This document shows, in pieces, positions 52,223-61,419 of a DNA stretch of 64,000 bases. The stretch spans positions 1,428,001 to 1,492,000 of the forward strand of contig NZ_CP129970.2 of NCBI RefSeq assembly GCF_030503895.2. Reading direction: 5' to 3'. The first letter of the stretch is position 1. Every line of letters begins with the position of its first letter. Source of the DNA: Marivirga arenosa. Lineage in GTDB: Bacteria > Bacteroidota > Bacteroidia > Cytophagales > Cyclobacteriaceae. A program made the position numbers and the translations under genes. Under the pieces are notes generated by a model. That model saw nothing but the letters and a program-made list of their open reading frames with translations. It searched no databases and was not told the DNA's origin.

Positions 52223-52993
52223 ATGAAAAAACTAGCACTAATCATCACTATTATTTCTATTGTGTTTGCATGTCAAACCAAAGAAAAAAGCCAAGAGCAG
52301 GAAACAGAAACTAAAACGGTGGAAAAAGGCCCACAGTTTAATCCTGAAAACTCGGATCAAGAAGCCATTGAACTTGCGGATAAAGTTATGGAAGCTCATG
52401 GTGGAAAAGAGGCTTGGAATAATACTCGTTACATCGCTTGGAACTTTTTAGGTTTTCGCGATTTAATCTGGGATAAATATACAGGAGATGTTCGCATTGA
52501 TTTCCCCAGAGAAAATTCTACTTATCTGATTAACATAAATGATAATACGGGTAGAGTAAAAATTGGAGATCGAGAATTAAGCAAAGCAGATTCTCTAGAT
52601 CAATACATTGATAGAGGGAAGCAAATTTGGGTGAACGATTCCTATTGGTTAGTATTTCCGTTTAAATTCAAAGACCCTGGCGTATCCTTAACTTACCATG
52701 GTCAAGACACTACTTTAAGTGGAAAGGATGCGAAAGTAATCAGTTTAACCTTCGAGCAAGTAGGCTATACTCCTCAAAACAAATACAATGCCTATATAGA
52801 CCCTGAAACCCATATGATTTTACAATGGGATTACTATCAAAATGCTTCGGATAGTGCAGCAAGCTTTAGCAATGAATGGACGGATTATAAAAAATATGGT
52901 GAAATATATTTATCCTCAGGCAGAGGTGAAAGATCACTAAATGATATTAAAGTTGCTCAGGAATGGGATCAAACAGTTTTTGAAACCTTTTAA
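52223..52993 (+). CDS. DUF6503-like outer membrane/periplasmic lipoprotein
   Basis: From ATG 52223 the protein has 256 residues (another ATG lies two codons up). Lipoprotein signal KKLALIITIISIVFA-Cys, then a polar linker and a single domain of the LolA-like kind (half-barrel): KVMEAHGGKEAWNNTRYIAWNF, DVRIDFPRENSTYLIN, DAKVISLTFEQVGYTPQNKYNAYIDPETHMILQWDYY. The ending EWTDYKKYGEIYLSSGRG is typical of DUF6503 proteins in Bacteroidota, as I recall them. It may carry hydrophobic ligands. It follows the ABCG gene by 47 bases, so a shared role is possible. Confidence 0.6.
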   Translation: MKKLALIITIISIVFACQTKEKSQEQETETKTVEKGPQFNPENSDQEAIELADKVMEAHGGKEAWNNTRYIAWNFLGFRDLIWDKYTGDVRIDFPRENSTYLININDNTGRVKIGDRELSKADSLDQYIDRGKQIWVNDSYWLVFPFKFKDPGVSLTYHGQDTTLSGKDAKVISLTFEQVGYTPQNKYNAYIDPETHMILQWDYYQNASDSAASFSNEWTDYKKYGEIYLSSGRGERSLNDIKVAQEWDQTVFETF

Positions 52994-53014
52994 ATTAAAA
53001 ACTTTTGAAAGTAA

Positions 53015-53041
53015 AAAGGCCAGCTGAATCAGCTGGCCTTT
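53015..53041. terminator. Strong bidirectional terminator
   Basis: Perfect 12-base stem AAAGGCCAGCTG (53015-53026) / CAGCTGGCCTTT (53030-53041) with loop AAT, flanked by A-run and T-run. Ends both the lipoprotein gene and the convergent acyl-CoA dehydrogenase gene. Confidence 0.9.
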
Positions 53042-53063
53042 ATTAATTATAATAATCTAGGAT

Positions 53064-54206
53064 TTATCCTTTCAAGATTGATCTACTGATCACTAATTTC
53101 TGTATCTCAGAAGTACCTTCTCCGATAGTACAAAGCTTAGAGTCTCTGTAGAATTTCTCTACAGGATAGTCTTTAGTATATCCATAACCACCAAATATTT
53201 GAACTGCTTCAGTTGAGTTTTTAACTGCTACTTCTGAAGCATAATACTTAGCCATAGCAGACTCTTTGTTTACACTCTTACCTTTGTTTTTCAAGTCCGC
53301 AGCCTGGAAAGTCAATAATTTAGCACCTTCTAATTCAGTAGCCATATCCGCTAATTTGAAGGCAATTCCTTGAAAGTTAGAAATAGGCTGATTAAACTGG
53401 TGTCTTTCTTTACTGTAAGCCAAAGCAGCTTCATAAGCTCCTTCTGCAATACCTAATGAAAGTGCAGCAATCGAAATTCTACCGCCATCTAAAACTTTCA
53501 TAGCCTGAATGAACCCTTCACCCACTTTACCTAACATATTATCTTTGTGTACGCGGCAATCTTCAAAAATCATTTCTGCTGTTTCTGACAGACGCATACC
53601 CAATTTATTTTCTTTTCTTCCGGCTTTGAATCCTTCCGTTCCTCTTTCCACAACAAAAGCAGTCATTCCGTGAGAATCTCCTTTCTCGCCTGTTCTTACA
53701 ATAACAACTGCAACATCACCAGACTTACCATGTGTAATCCAGTTTTTCGCACCGTTAATTACCCAATAATCGCCATCTTGAACTGCAGTGGTTTTCATAT
53801 TACCAGCATCAGAACCAGTGTTAGGCTCAGTTAAACCCCAAGCACCAATCCACTCAGCAGTTGCTAGTTTTGGTAACCATCTTTTCTTTTGTTCATCATT
53901 ACCAAATTGTAAAATATGGCCCGTACATAATGAGTTATGTGCTGCCATGGATAAGCCGATTGAAGGATCAACTTTGGCAAGCTCTAAAATAGCAGTAACA
54001 TATTCTTCATAACCGAAGCCAGCACCACCATATTCCTGAGGTACTAATACGCCCATTAATCCTAAACCGCCTAATTTTTTCATTACATCAATAGGGAAGT
54101 GTTGCTCTTCATCCCACTGATCACGATGAGGTGTGATTTCTTTTGCCCCAAAGTCTCTGACCATTTGGGCAATCATTTCTTGATTTTCATTCAATCCAAA
54201 ATCCAT
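53064..54206 (-). CDS. Acyl-CoA dehydrogenase
   Basis: 380 residues, the usual size. The three-part dehydrogenase fold is seen: [13 protein letters not shown] in the FAD domain, [16 protein letters not shown], and the C-terminal helical domain with [36 protein letters not shown] and [15 protein letters not shown], where the Glu in [18 protein letters not shown] region is the catalytic base. It takes two hydrogens from acyl-CoA and feeds them to electron-transfer flavoprotein. Chain-length specificity cannot be read. A complete promoter lies upstream. Single-gene unit closed by the terminator at 53015-53041. Confidence 0.93.
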   Translation of the reverse strand: MDFGLNENQEMIAQMVRDFGAKEITPHRDQWDEEQHFPIDVMKKLGGLGLMGVLVPQEYGGAGFGYEEYVTAILELAKVDPSIGLSMAAHNSLCTGHILQFGNDEQKKRWLPKLATAEWIGAWGLTEPNTGSDAGNMKTTAVQDGDYWVINGAKNWITHGKSGDVAVVIVRTGEKGDSHGMTAFVVERGTEGFKAGRKENKLGMRLSETAEMIFEDCRVHKDNMLGKVGEGFIQAMKVLDGGRISIAALSLGIAEGAYEAALAYSKERHQFNQPISNFQGIAFKLADMATELEGAKLLTFQAADLKNKGKSVNKESAMAKYYASEVAVKNSTEAVQIFGGYGYTKDYPVEKFYRDSKLCTIGEGTSEIQKLVISRSILKG

Positions 54207-54243
54207 ATATTCTGCTTTAGTCGTTCGTTTCCTAAAATAAGTG

Positions 54244-54275
54244 CAAATATAGTTTAAAATAGCTTAATTACCCAA
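54244..54275 (-). promoter_or_regulatory. Promoter of the acyl-CoA dehydrogenase gene
   Basis: TTG (54275-54273), 21 bases, TATATTTG (54251-54244), then 37 bases to the ATG at 54206. Both boxes match fully. Confidence 0.65.
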
Positions 54276-54362
54276 CTAACATTCGTTAGGCTTAAAAGGT
54301 TATGATGAAGTAAGATATTTGAGCAAATTTTTGAATATAATGCTCTACTAATGAAGGTTATT

Positions 54363-55058
54363 TTAATACACTACTTTCCACCTGAAAGCCCATTTCCATT
54401 TGATCGAGTAATTGCTTATCTGAGCCAATTGGAGGATTTCTTGCCAGTCTTTTTTGGTGAAGGCTCGCCATACCGACAAGCAAGCATCATTTTTTACCAT
54501 CTTTGATTTGCTAAATAACTGGGTGATTACTCGAATTGAATAATAGGCGAAGTAATGACGATGCAGATCGTTGATGACAACATATTTGCTTTGCTGATTA
54601 AATTGCTCTAATAAATTCACTAATTCATCTTTGGTAAAGTGATGCAGAAAGAGGGTACAGCTAATAAGATCGAATTTTCTATTTATAAAGGATTCTGAAA
54701 AGATGTTTTCGGTTTGTAGATTGATCTCAGGATAATCTTCACAATGGTTTTTTGCATATTGAATAACATTGGGATTGGCATCAAATCCAATGAGTTCAAC
54801 ATTAATATTTTCTTGTCTAGCCCATTCGGCTATTTTAATTAGCATTTCTCCACTTCCACAACCTAAATCTGCTATACTCCAATTTTTATGAGGATTGCTT
54901 TTTAATATCTTTTTTACGGCTGTAAGGGTGACTGCATTTCCCCCCAGCCATTTGTTAATAATGTCCAACTCTTTAAGCGCTTGGTATAAAGCCGGGCTAT
55001 CATCCGACAAATCATCCATGATTTCTAACTCTTCCGATCTGTAGGATAAATCAACCAT
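54363..55058 (-). CDS. Class I SAM methyltransferase of the type III PKS locus
   Basis: 231 residues. SAM-binding motif SIADLGCGSGEMLIKIAEW (about 75-93), acidic residue in IGFDANPN, then LISCTLFLHHF. It has an N-terminal helical extension and a hydrophobic/basic C-terminal tail. It starts two bases after the polyketide synthase stop, so the pair is co-transcribed and it should methylate the synthase product (oxygen or carbon). Close relatives in this setting are found in Cytophagales, as far as I recall. Substrate not proven. Confidence 0.82.
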   Translation of the reverse strand: MVDLSYRSEELEIMDDLSDDSPALYQALKELDIINKWLGGNAVTLTAVKKILKSNPHKNWSIADLGCGSGEMLIKIAEWARQENINVELIGFDANPNVIQYAKNHCEDYPEINLQTENIFSESFINRKFDLISCTLFLHHFTKDELVNLLEQFNQQSKYVVINDLHRHYFAYYSIRVITQLFSKSKMVKNDACLSVWRAFTKKDWQEILQLAQISNYSIKWKWAFRWKVVY

Positions 55059-55060
55059 TG

Positions 55061-56149
55061 CTAAATTTCAACTTGTTCTAATAACATACTTTCCATAGTA
55101 AGACCAGGCCCAAATGCAAAACTTAAAATTTTATCTTTTGGCTTTATATTATCCCACATTTCATGCAAAACAAAAAGGACTGTGGGTGAAGACATATTGC
55201 CGAATTCGCTCAATACTTTATAAGCAGATTTATTCTTCTCTGAAGATACATTTAAGCCTTTTTCAACAGCCTCTAGAATTCTTTTTCCACCAGGATGGAT
55301 AGCAAATTGATCAATATCTTGAAGTTTGAGGTTTAACTTTTGCATAAGTTCGTCCCCCAATTTCGCAATATTTTTAGCAATAACTTCCGGTACATAGCTA
55401 CTCAATTTCATTTCAAAACCAAGATTACCAATATTCCAGGCCATTTCTTGCTCCGAATTATTTTCCACTACGCTCTTAAAAGCTTTTATTTCAAGTGCGG
55501 AATCTGTTTTATCATTAGTCACCACAACAGATGAAGCCCCATCGGCAAATAATGTATTCGCCAACAAATTATCTTCATTGTAATCCGCCTGGAAATGGAT
55601 GGTACAAAGCTCAACGCACACAATCAGAACTTTTGCTTGCTTATCTGATCTGCAAATATGGTTTGCTGTCTTTAAAGCATTGAATGCAGCAAAACACCCC
55701 ATAAATTGAATGGATGTTCTTTCTATATCTGAATTTAGTCCGGCATTTTTAATTAACTGAATGTCCAAGCCTGGAGCAAACATGCCCGTGCAGCTTACTG
55801 TAATAAGATGTGTAAATTCATTGGGCCGATATTGCCCAAAAACCTTCTCTAATGATTTTTGAGCTAATGGTAATGCATGTCTTTCAAAAAGCTGCATTCT
55901 TTCAGCTGTGTTGGGCTGCGACTTATTGCTTTGGGCTTTAGGGTAGAAATTCCATTTTGAGTCATCAGAATACTGATAATCAGCTATAACTGTATGCCTT
56001 TGTTTTATACCCGACATTCTGAAAATAGCATTTAATTTTCTGCTCTCATCCTCATTGAGTCGCATAGCCTTTTGCATAAAGCCTGCTATTTCATTTTGCG
56101 GAATTTTAATCTCCGGGTTCGCAGGAGAAATCAGGTTGATGTATGGCAT
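55061..56149 (-). CDS. Type III polyketide synthase (chalcone synthase-like)
   Basis: From ATG 56149 the protein has 362 residues; an upstream start would add ten residues that the family lacks. The catalytic triad is seen: Cys152 in FMGCFAAFNA, His285 in AIHPGGKRI and Asn318 in SEFGNMSSP. The closing GPGLTMESMLL is the family C-terminal loop. It joins malonyl units to an acyl-CoA starter to make pyrones, resorcinols or related ring compounds. The next gene is a methyltransferase and a UbiA gene starts 49 bases away on the other strand, so a prenylated or membrane-bound phenolic lipid is possible. Confidence 0.93.
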   Translation of the reverse strand: MPYINLISPANPEIKIPQNEIAGFMQKAMRLNEDESRKLNAIFRMSGIKQRHTVIADYQYSDDSKWNFYPKAQSNKSQPNTAERMQLFERHALPLAQKSLEKVFGQYRPNEFTHLITVSCTGMFAPGLDIQLIKNAGLNSDIERTSIQFMGCFAAFNALKTANHICRSDKQAKVLIVCVELCTIHFQADYNEDNLLANTLFADGASSVVVTNDKTDSALEIKAFKSVVENNSEQEMAWNIGNLGFEMKLSSYVPEVIAKNIAKLGDELMQKLNLKLQDIDQFAIHPGGKRILEAVEKGLNVSSEKNKSAYKVLSEFGNMSSPTVLFVLHEMWDNIKPKDKILSFAFGPGLTMESMLLEQVEI

Positions 56150-56197
56150 AAATAATTCTTGATTGACTATATTAAGCAAAAATTTTGAATATTGTTC

Positions 56198-57085
56198 ATG
56201 AAAAAAGCATTACATATTCTTCAACATTTAAGGATTCCATTTTCATTCTTTTTATTACCAGTTTATATCTTTGCTTTGGGCATTAGCCCTAACATTGGTG
56301 AAGACCGGATTATACTTTCTTTTGTATTACTTCACTTTTTTATTTACCCAGCTAGTAATGCTTATAATTCTTATTTCGATAAGGACGAAAAAAGTATTGG
56401 CTTAATCAAAAACCCTCCTCCTGTAACGATTGGGCTCTATTATACTAGTTTAGTTTTTGATTTTATTGGAATTGCCCTCGCCTGGATGATCAGTATGGAG
56501 TTTGCTATTCTTGTCTTTATTTATGGACTTGCTTCAAAAGCCTACAGCCACCCTGGTATTCGTTTGAAAAAATATCCTTGGTTGGGATGGTTCATAGCTG
56601 GTTTTTTTCAAGGCCTTTTTACTTTTTATATGGCTTATGTAGGGATTAATGGATTTGGCATTGAATTAGCCTTGAAATGGAAAGTGATTTTTCCTGGCTT
56701 ATTGACCTCCTTTTTTCTTTGGGGTTCATATCCTATGACTCAGGTTTATCAGCACGAAGAGGATAACAAAAGAGGGGATCATACCCTTTCTTTGTTTTTA
56801 GGAGTAAGAGGCACATTTGTATTTACTTTAGTAGTTTTTTTATTAGCTACTTTAGGGTTTGAATATTACTTCTTGAACTATCACAATGAGCAAATAGCTA
56901 TATCCTTTTTATTATTCATGTCACCTACTGTATTGTATTTCCTGATCTGGTGTGCTTTAGTTCACAGAAATGAAAAGTTTGCAAATTTCGGCTGGACCAT
57001 GGGCTTGAATTTAATCTCTGCACTCTGCCTTAATGCCTTCTTTATATATTTCTTTTTACAAATAAGTCACATTGGGCAGTTGTAG
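56198..57085 (+). CDS. Divergent UbiA-family prenyltransferase-like protein
   Basis: From ATG 56198 the protein has 295 residues and about eight to nine membrane helices. The first Asp-rich motif is modified: NAYNSYFDKDEKS instead of NDxxDxxxD, with one usual Asp replaced by Ser. The second region is MTQVYQHEEDNKRGDHTLSLFLG, which keeps an acidic cluster like D-x-x-x-D. It is likely to move an isoprenoid or related chain onto an aromatic acceptor, possibly the product of the polyketide synthase next door. The genes are divergent with starts 49 bases apart, a shared regulatory region. Confidence 0.72.
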   Translation: MKKALHILQHLRIPFSFFLLPVYIFALGISPNIGEDRIILSFVLLHFFIYPASNAYNSYFDKDEKSIGLIKNPPPVTIGLYYTSLVFDFIGIALAWMISMEFAILVFIYGLASKAYSHPGIRLKKYPWLGWFIAGFFQGLFTFYMAYVGINGFGIELALKWKVIFPGLLTSFFLWGSYPMTQVYQHEEDNKRGDHTLSLFLGVRGTFVFTLVVFLLATLGFEYYFLNYHNEQIAISFLLFMSPTVLYFLIWCALVHRNEKFANFGWTMGLNLISALCLNAFFIYFFLQISHIGQL

Positions 57086-57111
57086 TTGCTCTCTTAAAAT
57101 AGCGAGCAGTT

Positions 57112-57714
57112 TCACTTAGAAAAAACTATAAATCCTAATTGTAAATTTAAGCCTGTAAAAAATTCTGCTTGGCCTTGACTAAATTCAATACCAGGCTCAA
57201 ATGCTAAGTCTATATTCATGCGCTTAAAAAAGCTTCTTTGCCAACCATAAGATATTTGTAAATCAAATATCCCAGACCCTTTGGGATAATTTTCTGCATT
57301 GGTCATAAAAAAGGAGGTATGATAGAAACTTCCTGAAAAGCCTATATAATTTGCTGCATTAGAATTGATATTTTTATCATTAGCTGCGCGCTTGGCAATA
57401 TTGTGGTAAAAGCGAGGCTGCACTTTTATTTGAGGTGTAAGGATATAGTAGTTATCAACATAATAAAAAGTACGCGAATAGGTTCCTCCTCCGAACCCCC
57501 CTAAAAGGCTTAAGCTACTATACAGAGAAATATGTTGATCAAGCTTCTTCTCATACGAAAAACCTATTATTGAAGGTAACAGTGTTTCTACTTTTACCAA
57601 ATTATTAGATACAGAAGCCGCTTCTCCTTTTTCAAGTGCTTCCGGTTTATCTTGTGCAACAATAAAGGATTGAGTAGAAACTAAAAATGCAAGAGCTATT
57701 ATAATTCGATTCAT
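57112..57714 (-). CDS. Outer membrane beta-barrel-like protein
   Basis: 200 residues with signal peptide MNRIIIALAFLVSTQSFIVAQ. The remainder alternates aromatic and polar residues in strand patterns (ISLYSSLSLLGGFGG, YYILTPQIKVQPRFYHNIAKRA, NIDLAFEPGIEFSQGQ) and ends in LQLGFIVFSK, near the usual C-terminal aromatic position. It is probably an eight- to ten-strand barrel with no assigned role. It faces away from the UbiA gene and converges on it. Confidence 0.6.
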   Translation of the reverse strand: MNRIIIALAFLVSTQSFIVAQDKPEALEKGEAASVSNNLVKVETLLPSIIGFSYEKKLDQHISLYSSLSLLGGFGGGTYSRTFYYVDNYYILTPQIKVQPRFYHNIAKRAANDKNINSNAANYIGFSGSFYHTSFFMTNAENYPKGSGIFDLQISYGWQRSFFKRMNIDLAFEPGIEFSQGQAEFFTGLNLQLGFIVFSK

Positions 57715-57844
57715 TTTATTTGATTGATAGTTAAAATAGGGTTCAACTACAAAAATAGTATTTTATCATAATTATGAAATCAATTTGTAAGGATTTAAAC
57801 AAATTCTATTCAGTCCGTATACTTAAGTAAACCAAACAAACATT

Positions 57845-58489
57845 ATGAATATTTTAGTAATAGGAGCAAACGGAAAAATAGGTAAAAAAATAGTTAATAA
57901 AATACATGATAATACTCCTCATGATGCCATAGCCATGGTAAGAGAGGAATCTCAAAAAGAACAATTTGAGAAAAAAGGAATTAAAACCGTTTTAGGAGAT
58001 CTTGAGAAAGATTTTAGCCATGCCTATGAAGGAAATAATGCTGTAATCTTTACTGCTGGAAGCGGTGGTCATACTGGAGATGATAAAACAAAAGCAATTG
58101 ATCAGCAAGGTGCCATTAAAGCCATTGACTTAGCTGTACAGCATAAGTATATTCGGTTTATGATGGTAAGCGCATTCGGTGCGGATTTTAACCCATCCGA
58201 TTGGCCTAAAGATATGGCTGCATATTATAATGCCAAATCTGCAGCAGATGATTATCTGCAACAAACAGGACTCAATTACACAATCTTCAAACCTGGTTTA
58301 TTAACAGATGATGAACCGAAGGGAAAAGTTGATTTTGGTGAAAGAACGGATGAAAGAATGGGTTCAATTCCAAGATGGGATGTAGCAGATGTGGTGGTAA
58401 AATCATTAGAAGCTGAAAACACCTACAGAAGATCATTAGAGTTATTATCCGGCCCGAATAATATAGAGGAAGCAATAGAAAAGGCTTAA
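57845..58489 (+). CDS. NAD(P)-binding atypical short-chain dehydrogenase
   Basis: 214 residues. Dinucleotide-binding motif ILVIGANGKIGKKIV (3-17) and a second strand-turn pattern; GGHTGDDKTKAIDQQGAIKAIDLA and YYNAKSAADDYLQQTGLNYTIFKPGLL follow as in YwnB/SDR_a5-type proteins. The classical Tyr-x3-Lys is YYNAK, so it is kept in part. Such proteins act as reductases or as NADPH sensors (NmrA-like). Substrate unknown. It ends with a strong terminator. Confidence 0.85.
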   Translation: MNILVIGANGKIGKKIVNKIHDNTPHDAIAMVREESQKEQFEKKGIKTVLGDLEKDFSHAYEGNNAVIFTAGSGGHTGDDKTKAIDQQGAIKAIDLAVQHKYIRFMMVSAFGADFNPSDWPKDMAAYYNAKSAADDYLQQTGLNYTIFKPGLLTDDEPKGKVDFGERTDERMGSIPRWDVADVVVKSLEAENTYRRSLELLSGPNNIEEAIEKA

Positions 58490-58495
58490 TCATAC

Positions 58496-58536
58496 AACTC
58501 CGCTAACTATTTTAAAGGCTAGTTAGCGGAGTTTTT
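58496..58536. terminator. Strong bidirectional terminator between SDR and recO genes
   Basis: Perfect 14-base stem AACTCCGCTAACTA (58496-58509) / TAGTTAGCGGAGTT (58520-58533), loop TTTTAAAGGC, then TTT. It overlaps the recO stop codon at 58535. Confidence 0.9.
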
Positions 58537-59224
58537 AGTTTAATACCTCGTGTAAAATTTTTAATGACTTTATCTCTTTGAATGAGTGGCTATGGATTTG
58601 ATAAAAAAAGATAATTACTTTTATCAATTGTTGCCTTTGTTCTCCTGTTAATTTAACCTCTTCTGAAATATCATTTTCTATTAATTCTTCTAATTTCTGA
58701 ATTTCATCAGGACGTAATTTTACGTGATGAAAGTCTGAAACTTCTTGAATCATTTCATGAGCATTAGCGGGTTTAAACCCCAAAAATGCAGTTAGTTGAA
58801 TTAAAAATTGTAAATGAAAATTCACATAAAAACTCTCCTTTTGATCAAAATAGACTAAGCTTTTTTCAATAAATTCAAACATCAGTGGGTTTTCATCTTC
58901 CTCACCTCTCAGAATATGGTTTAACATTTCAGCTAAAAATATTCCCATAGAAGATTTAATAATCTCATAAGGAATACTTCTAAATGGTGGACTTACCTTT
59001 ATTTCAGAAATTCGGTTAATGCTGCTGTTTGATTTTTTATAAACTACTAAATCTAATAAAGTTAGAGGCTGAAAAATGGCCATCTTATTTTTAGCCTTTG
59101 CCTTCCTAACCCCATTTTCAATGTAGGATTGTATGCCAAACTTTTCAGTATAAATCTGTATGATAATGGAAGTTTCTCCATATTTCACATGACTGATAAC
59201 AATCCCTTTGGTTTTATGTAACAT
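58535..59224 (-). CDS. recO: DNA repair protein RecO
   Basis: 229 residues, the usual length. N-terminal OB fold starts KTKGIVISHVKYGETSIIIQIYTEKFG and continues through KNKMAIFQPLTLLDLVVYKK; the C-terminal helical part has LTAFLGFKP. The zinc-finger Cys motif found in some RecO proteins is missing here, as in other Bacteroidota members. It works with RecR and RecF in gap repair. The porZ gene stops two bases ahead of its start. Confidence 0.92.
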   Translation of the reverse strand: MLHKTKGIVISHVKYGETSIIIQIYTEKFGIQSYIENGVRKAKAKNKMAIFQPLTLLDLVVYKKSNSSINRISEIKVSPPFRSIPYEIIKSSMGIFLAEMLNHILRGEEDENPLMFEFIEKSLVYFDQKESFYVNFHLQFLIQLTAFLGFKPANAHEMIQEVSDFHHVKLRPDEIQKLEELIENDISEEVKLTGEQRQQLIKVIIFFYQIHSHSFKEIKSLKILHEVLN

Positions 59225-59226
59225 GG

Positions 59227-61389
59227 CTAAGGAATCAAAGCAAATTTGGTTTGATAAGTTTCGGTTCCATCGGCATTTATAGAAAAGACTAAATAAACGC
59301 CCGGCTTTAATCTAAAACCCGAATAATTAGATAAATCCCAAGAAAAAGTACCCCCATTGGCCTGCCCTTTATGAATTAGATTGCCTGCCATATCCGTAAT
59401 CATAACTTCATTATTATAGGCCAATCCTCTGATGGTTACTCTTGAGTTTCTCGAAGCACTTATTGGGTTAGGAAACACTTCAACATTGGAGTGAATGGCG
59501 CCTGCCCTGCTAGCATCTGTTCTGTAAGATAAAAATTGCGAATCAGAAATCATGAATAATTCACCATTAATAGGGTTTACAACCATTTGCCTTATTTCAG
59601 TATCCACGATTGGGCTGTTATCTCTTCTTAAATGTAAAATATTTCGATTTATATTTTCATCAAATAACCATAGGCCATCTCGGGTACTCATCCATTTACG
59701 ATTTCCTCCGTCTATTTTTATCTGATTTACGGGTATTCCTTCAAAAAGAAAAAAGCCTTCAAATATAGGTTGTGAGGCATCAGCTGATTCTCCCGTTAAT
59801 ACCGCTTGAAAACTATTGAAAAAAGCCACACCAGAATTAGTTGCAATCCATAATTGGCCATCCAAAGCTAATTCCAGATCTAAAATTTGATTGCTAGGTA
59901 AATTTCCATTTCCTAAAATCGTATTGAGTCGTCTGTCATTCTCTATTTCAGGATTAAAAATATAAATACCTGAGTTGGTTGCCACATAATGATCGCCATT
60001 TGGCACTATTAAATAATCGTTGATTTGAGCATTACTATTCAAATTCGTTTTAAAAAGCGCTTGAGTTTGAGGATTAAAAACCCCATAAAAATTGTCAGAA
60101 GTTTTAACTAAAGCCCAATAATCACCTTCTACACTTTCAGCTAAATAAAGCCATTCTGATAATGTTGTATCTTCAACACTCACTTTAGAAGCCTGATTAG
60201 TATCCCAGCTATAAGGCCCATCTGTTTCACTTAGAAATATTCCATTTCCACTTATCAAATCTAAAGCTACATCTCTAAAAATTGGCAAATCATTCTCAAT
60301 ATCATCTTTCCCCACGTAATTCCATCGACCTTTTTCAAAATAGGAAAATCCTTTACTGTTATCAGAAAGTGAAAAGGTATATTCTTCAATCTGGTGAATA
60401 CTATTGGGTTTCCCTTTAGGCCCTTGAGGAATCAGACTCTCTGAAGAGCCATTCTGATATTTTACCAGTCCAGCTAATTCAGCTGCTAAAAAGTATTCGT
60501 TTTCTGAAATTACAAAGTCATTGATTTGAATAGATCCATTTACATTAAACTCCGGTTCAAAAAGTCCATTTTCTAATTTTAGAATATGATTCCCTTTTGA
60601 AGCATAAAGATTATTATCAAACACATTCAATTTTTGTACAGCTTGATCATTTCCAAAAGCTAAGTTCCAATTATTATTTTCGAATACATAAATACTATTA
60701 TTAGCACCTAAAGCATAAATACTAGAGTTAAATGGATAAGCAGATCGCAAGCCTATTTCTGCTGAATAGAGTGGGTACCTTTTCCAATTCTGGAAATCTT
60801 TAAGGTTTAAGTTTGAATTCAAATCACCTGTAAGCAGTCCTTCATCAGTGCTTAAATAGAGAATTCCATTTTTATGTGAAATGTGGTGAATGGCTAATGC
60901 CTCACCAGTATCTGATAAATTAGTAAAAGCATCTACCAATTCGTTATTTTCAGAATTATAAAGTATGATTCCAAAATCAGTCGCAATATAAATCAAATCT
61001 TCAAGCTGGATGGCTTCATTAATTTGTTTGCTAGTTCTAATATCAGAATTGAAGATTTGGGAAAAAGTGTTAATGTTTAAATCTGAATCTAAAATATTAA
61101 CAATGCCATCTTCATAGCCAATTAGTAACAAATCATTAATCGCATTTAGTGAGGTGATTTTTAAACTACTCAAACCATCAGCAGTACTTAATGTATTTAA
61201 ACTTCCATCTTCTAAATCAAAGTAATACAAAGCATTTTCAGTAGCAGTAAAGATCTTTTGATTAAAAAATTCAACTTCTTTGGCGTTTGAATAATCAGCA
61301 TGGTTTCTCCAAGTTCCCAAAGGAATATTTTGAGCAAATACGCTAACATTCAAAAACAATAAAAATAAGAAAGCTGAGAACTTTTGCAT
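59227..61389 (-). CDS. porZ: PorZ-like beta-propeller protein with type IX C-terminal domain
   Basis: 720 residues with signal peptide (MQKFSAFLFLLFLNVSVFAQ). It begins IPLGTWRNHADYSNAKEVEF, the family opening, and continues as repeated blades of two-component-regulator propeller type (KITSLNAINDLLLIGYEDGIV, LYLSTDEGLLTG, LWIATNSGVAFFNS). The last 75 residues form a type IX C-terminal domain: VEVFPNPISASRNSRVTI... MITDMAGNLIHKG... LKPGVYLVFS. PorZ of Porphyromonas helps the attachment of type IX cargo to surface lipopolysaccharide. The recO neighbour is the common context. Confidence 0.82.
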   Translation of the reverse strand: MQKFSAFLFLLFLNVSVFAQNIPLGTWRNHADYSNAKEVEFFNQKIFTATENALYYFDLEDGSLNTLSTADGLSSLKITSLNAINDLLLIGYEDGIVNILDSDLNINTFSQIFNSDIRTSKQINEAIQLEDLIYIATDFGIILYNSENNELVDAFTNLSDTGEALAIHHISHKNGILYLSTDEGLLTGDLNSNLNLKDFQNWKRYPLYSAEIGLRSAYPFNSSIYALGANNSIYVFENNNWNLAFGNDQAVQKLNVFDNNLYASKGNHILKLENGLFEPEFNVNGSIQINDFVISENEYFLAAELAGLVKYQNGSSESLIPQGPKGKPNSIHQIEEYTFSLSDNSKGFSYFEKGRWNYVGKDDIENDLPIFRDVALDLISGNGIFLSETDGPYSWDTNQASKVSVEDTTLSEWLYLAESVEGDYWALVKTSDNFYGVFNPQTQALFKTNLNSNAQINDYLIVPNGDHYVATNSGIYIFNPEIENDRRLNTILGNGNLPSNQILDLELALDGQLWIATNSGVAFFNSFQAVLTGESADASQPIFEGFFLFEGIPVNQIKIDGGNRKWMSTRDGLWLFDENINRNILHLRRDNSPIVDTEIRQMVVNPINGELFMISDSQFLSYRTDASRAGAIHSNVEVFPNPISASRNSRVTIRGLAYNNEVMITDMAGNLIHKGQANGGTFSWDLSNYSGFRLKPGVYLVFSINADGTETYQTKFALIP

Positions 61390-61419
61390 GAATTCAAAAA
61401 CGATTGAAAGTATTAATTA

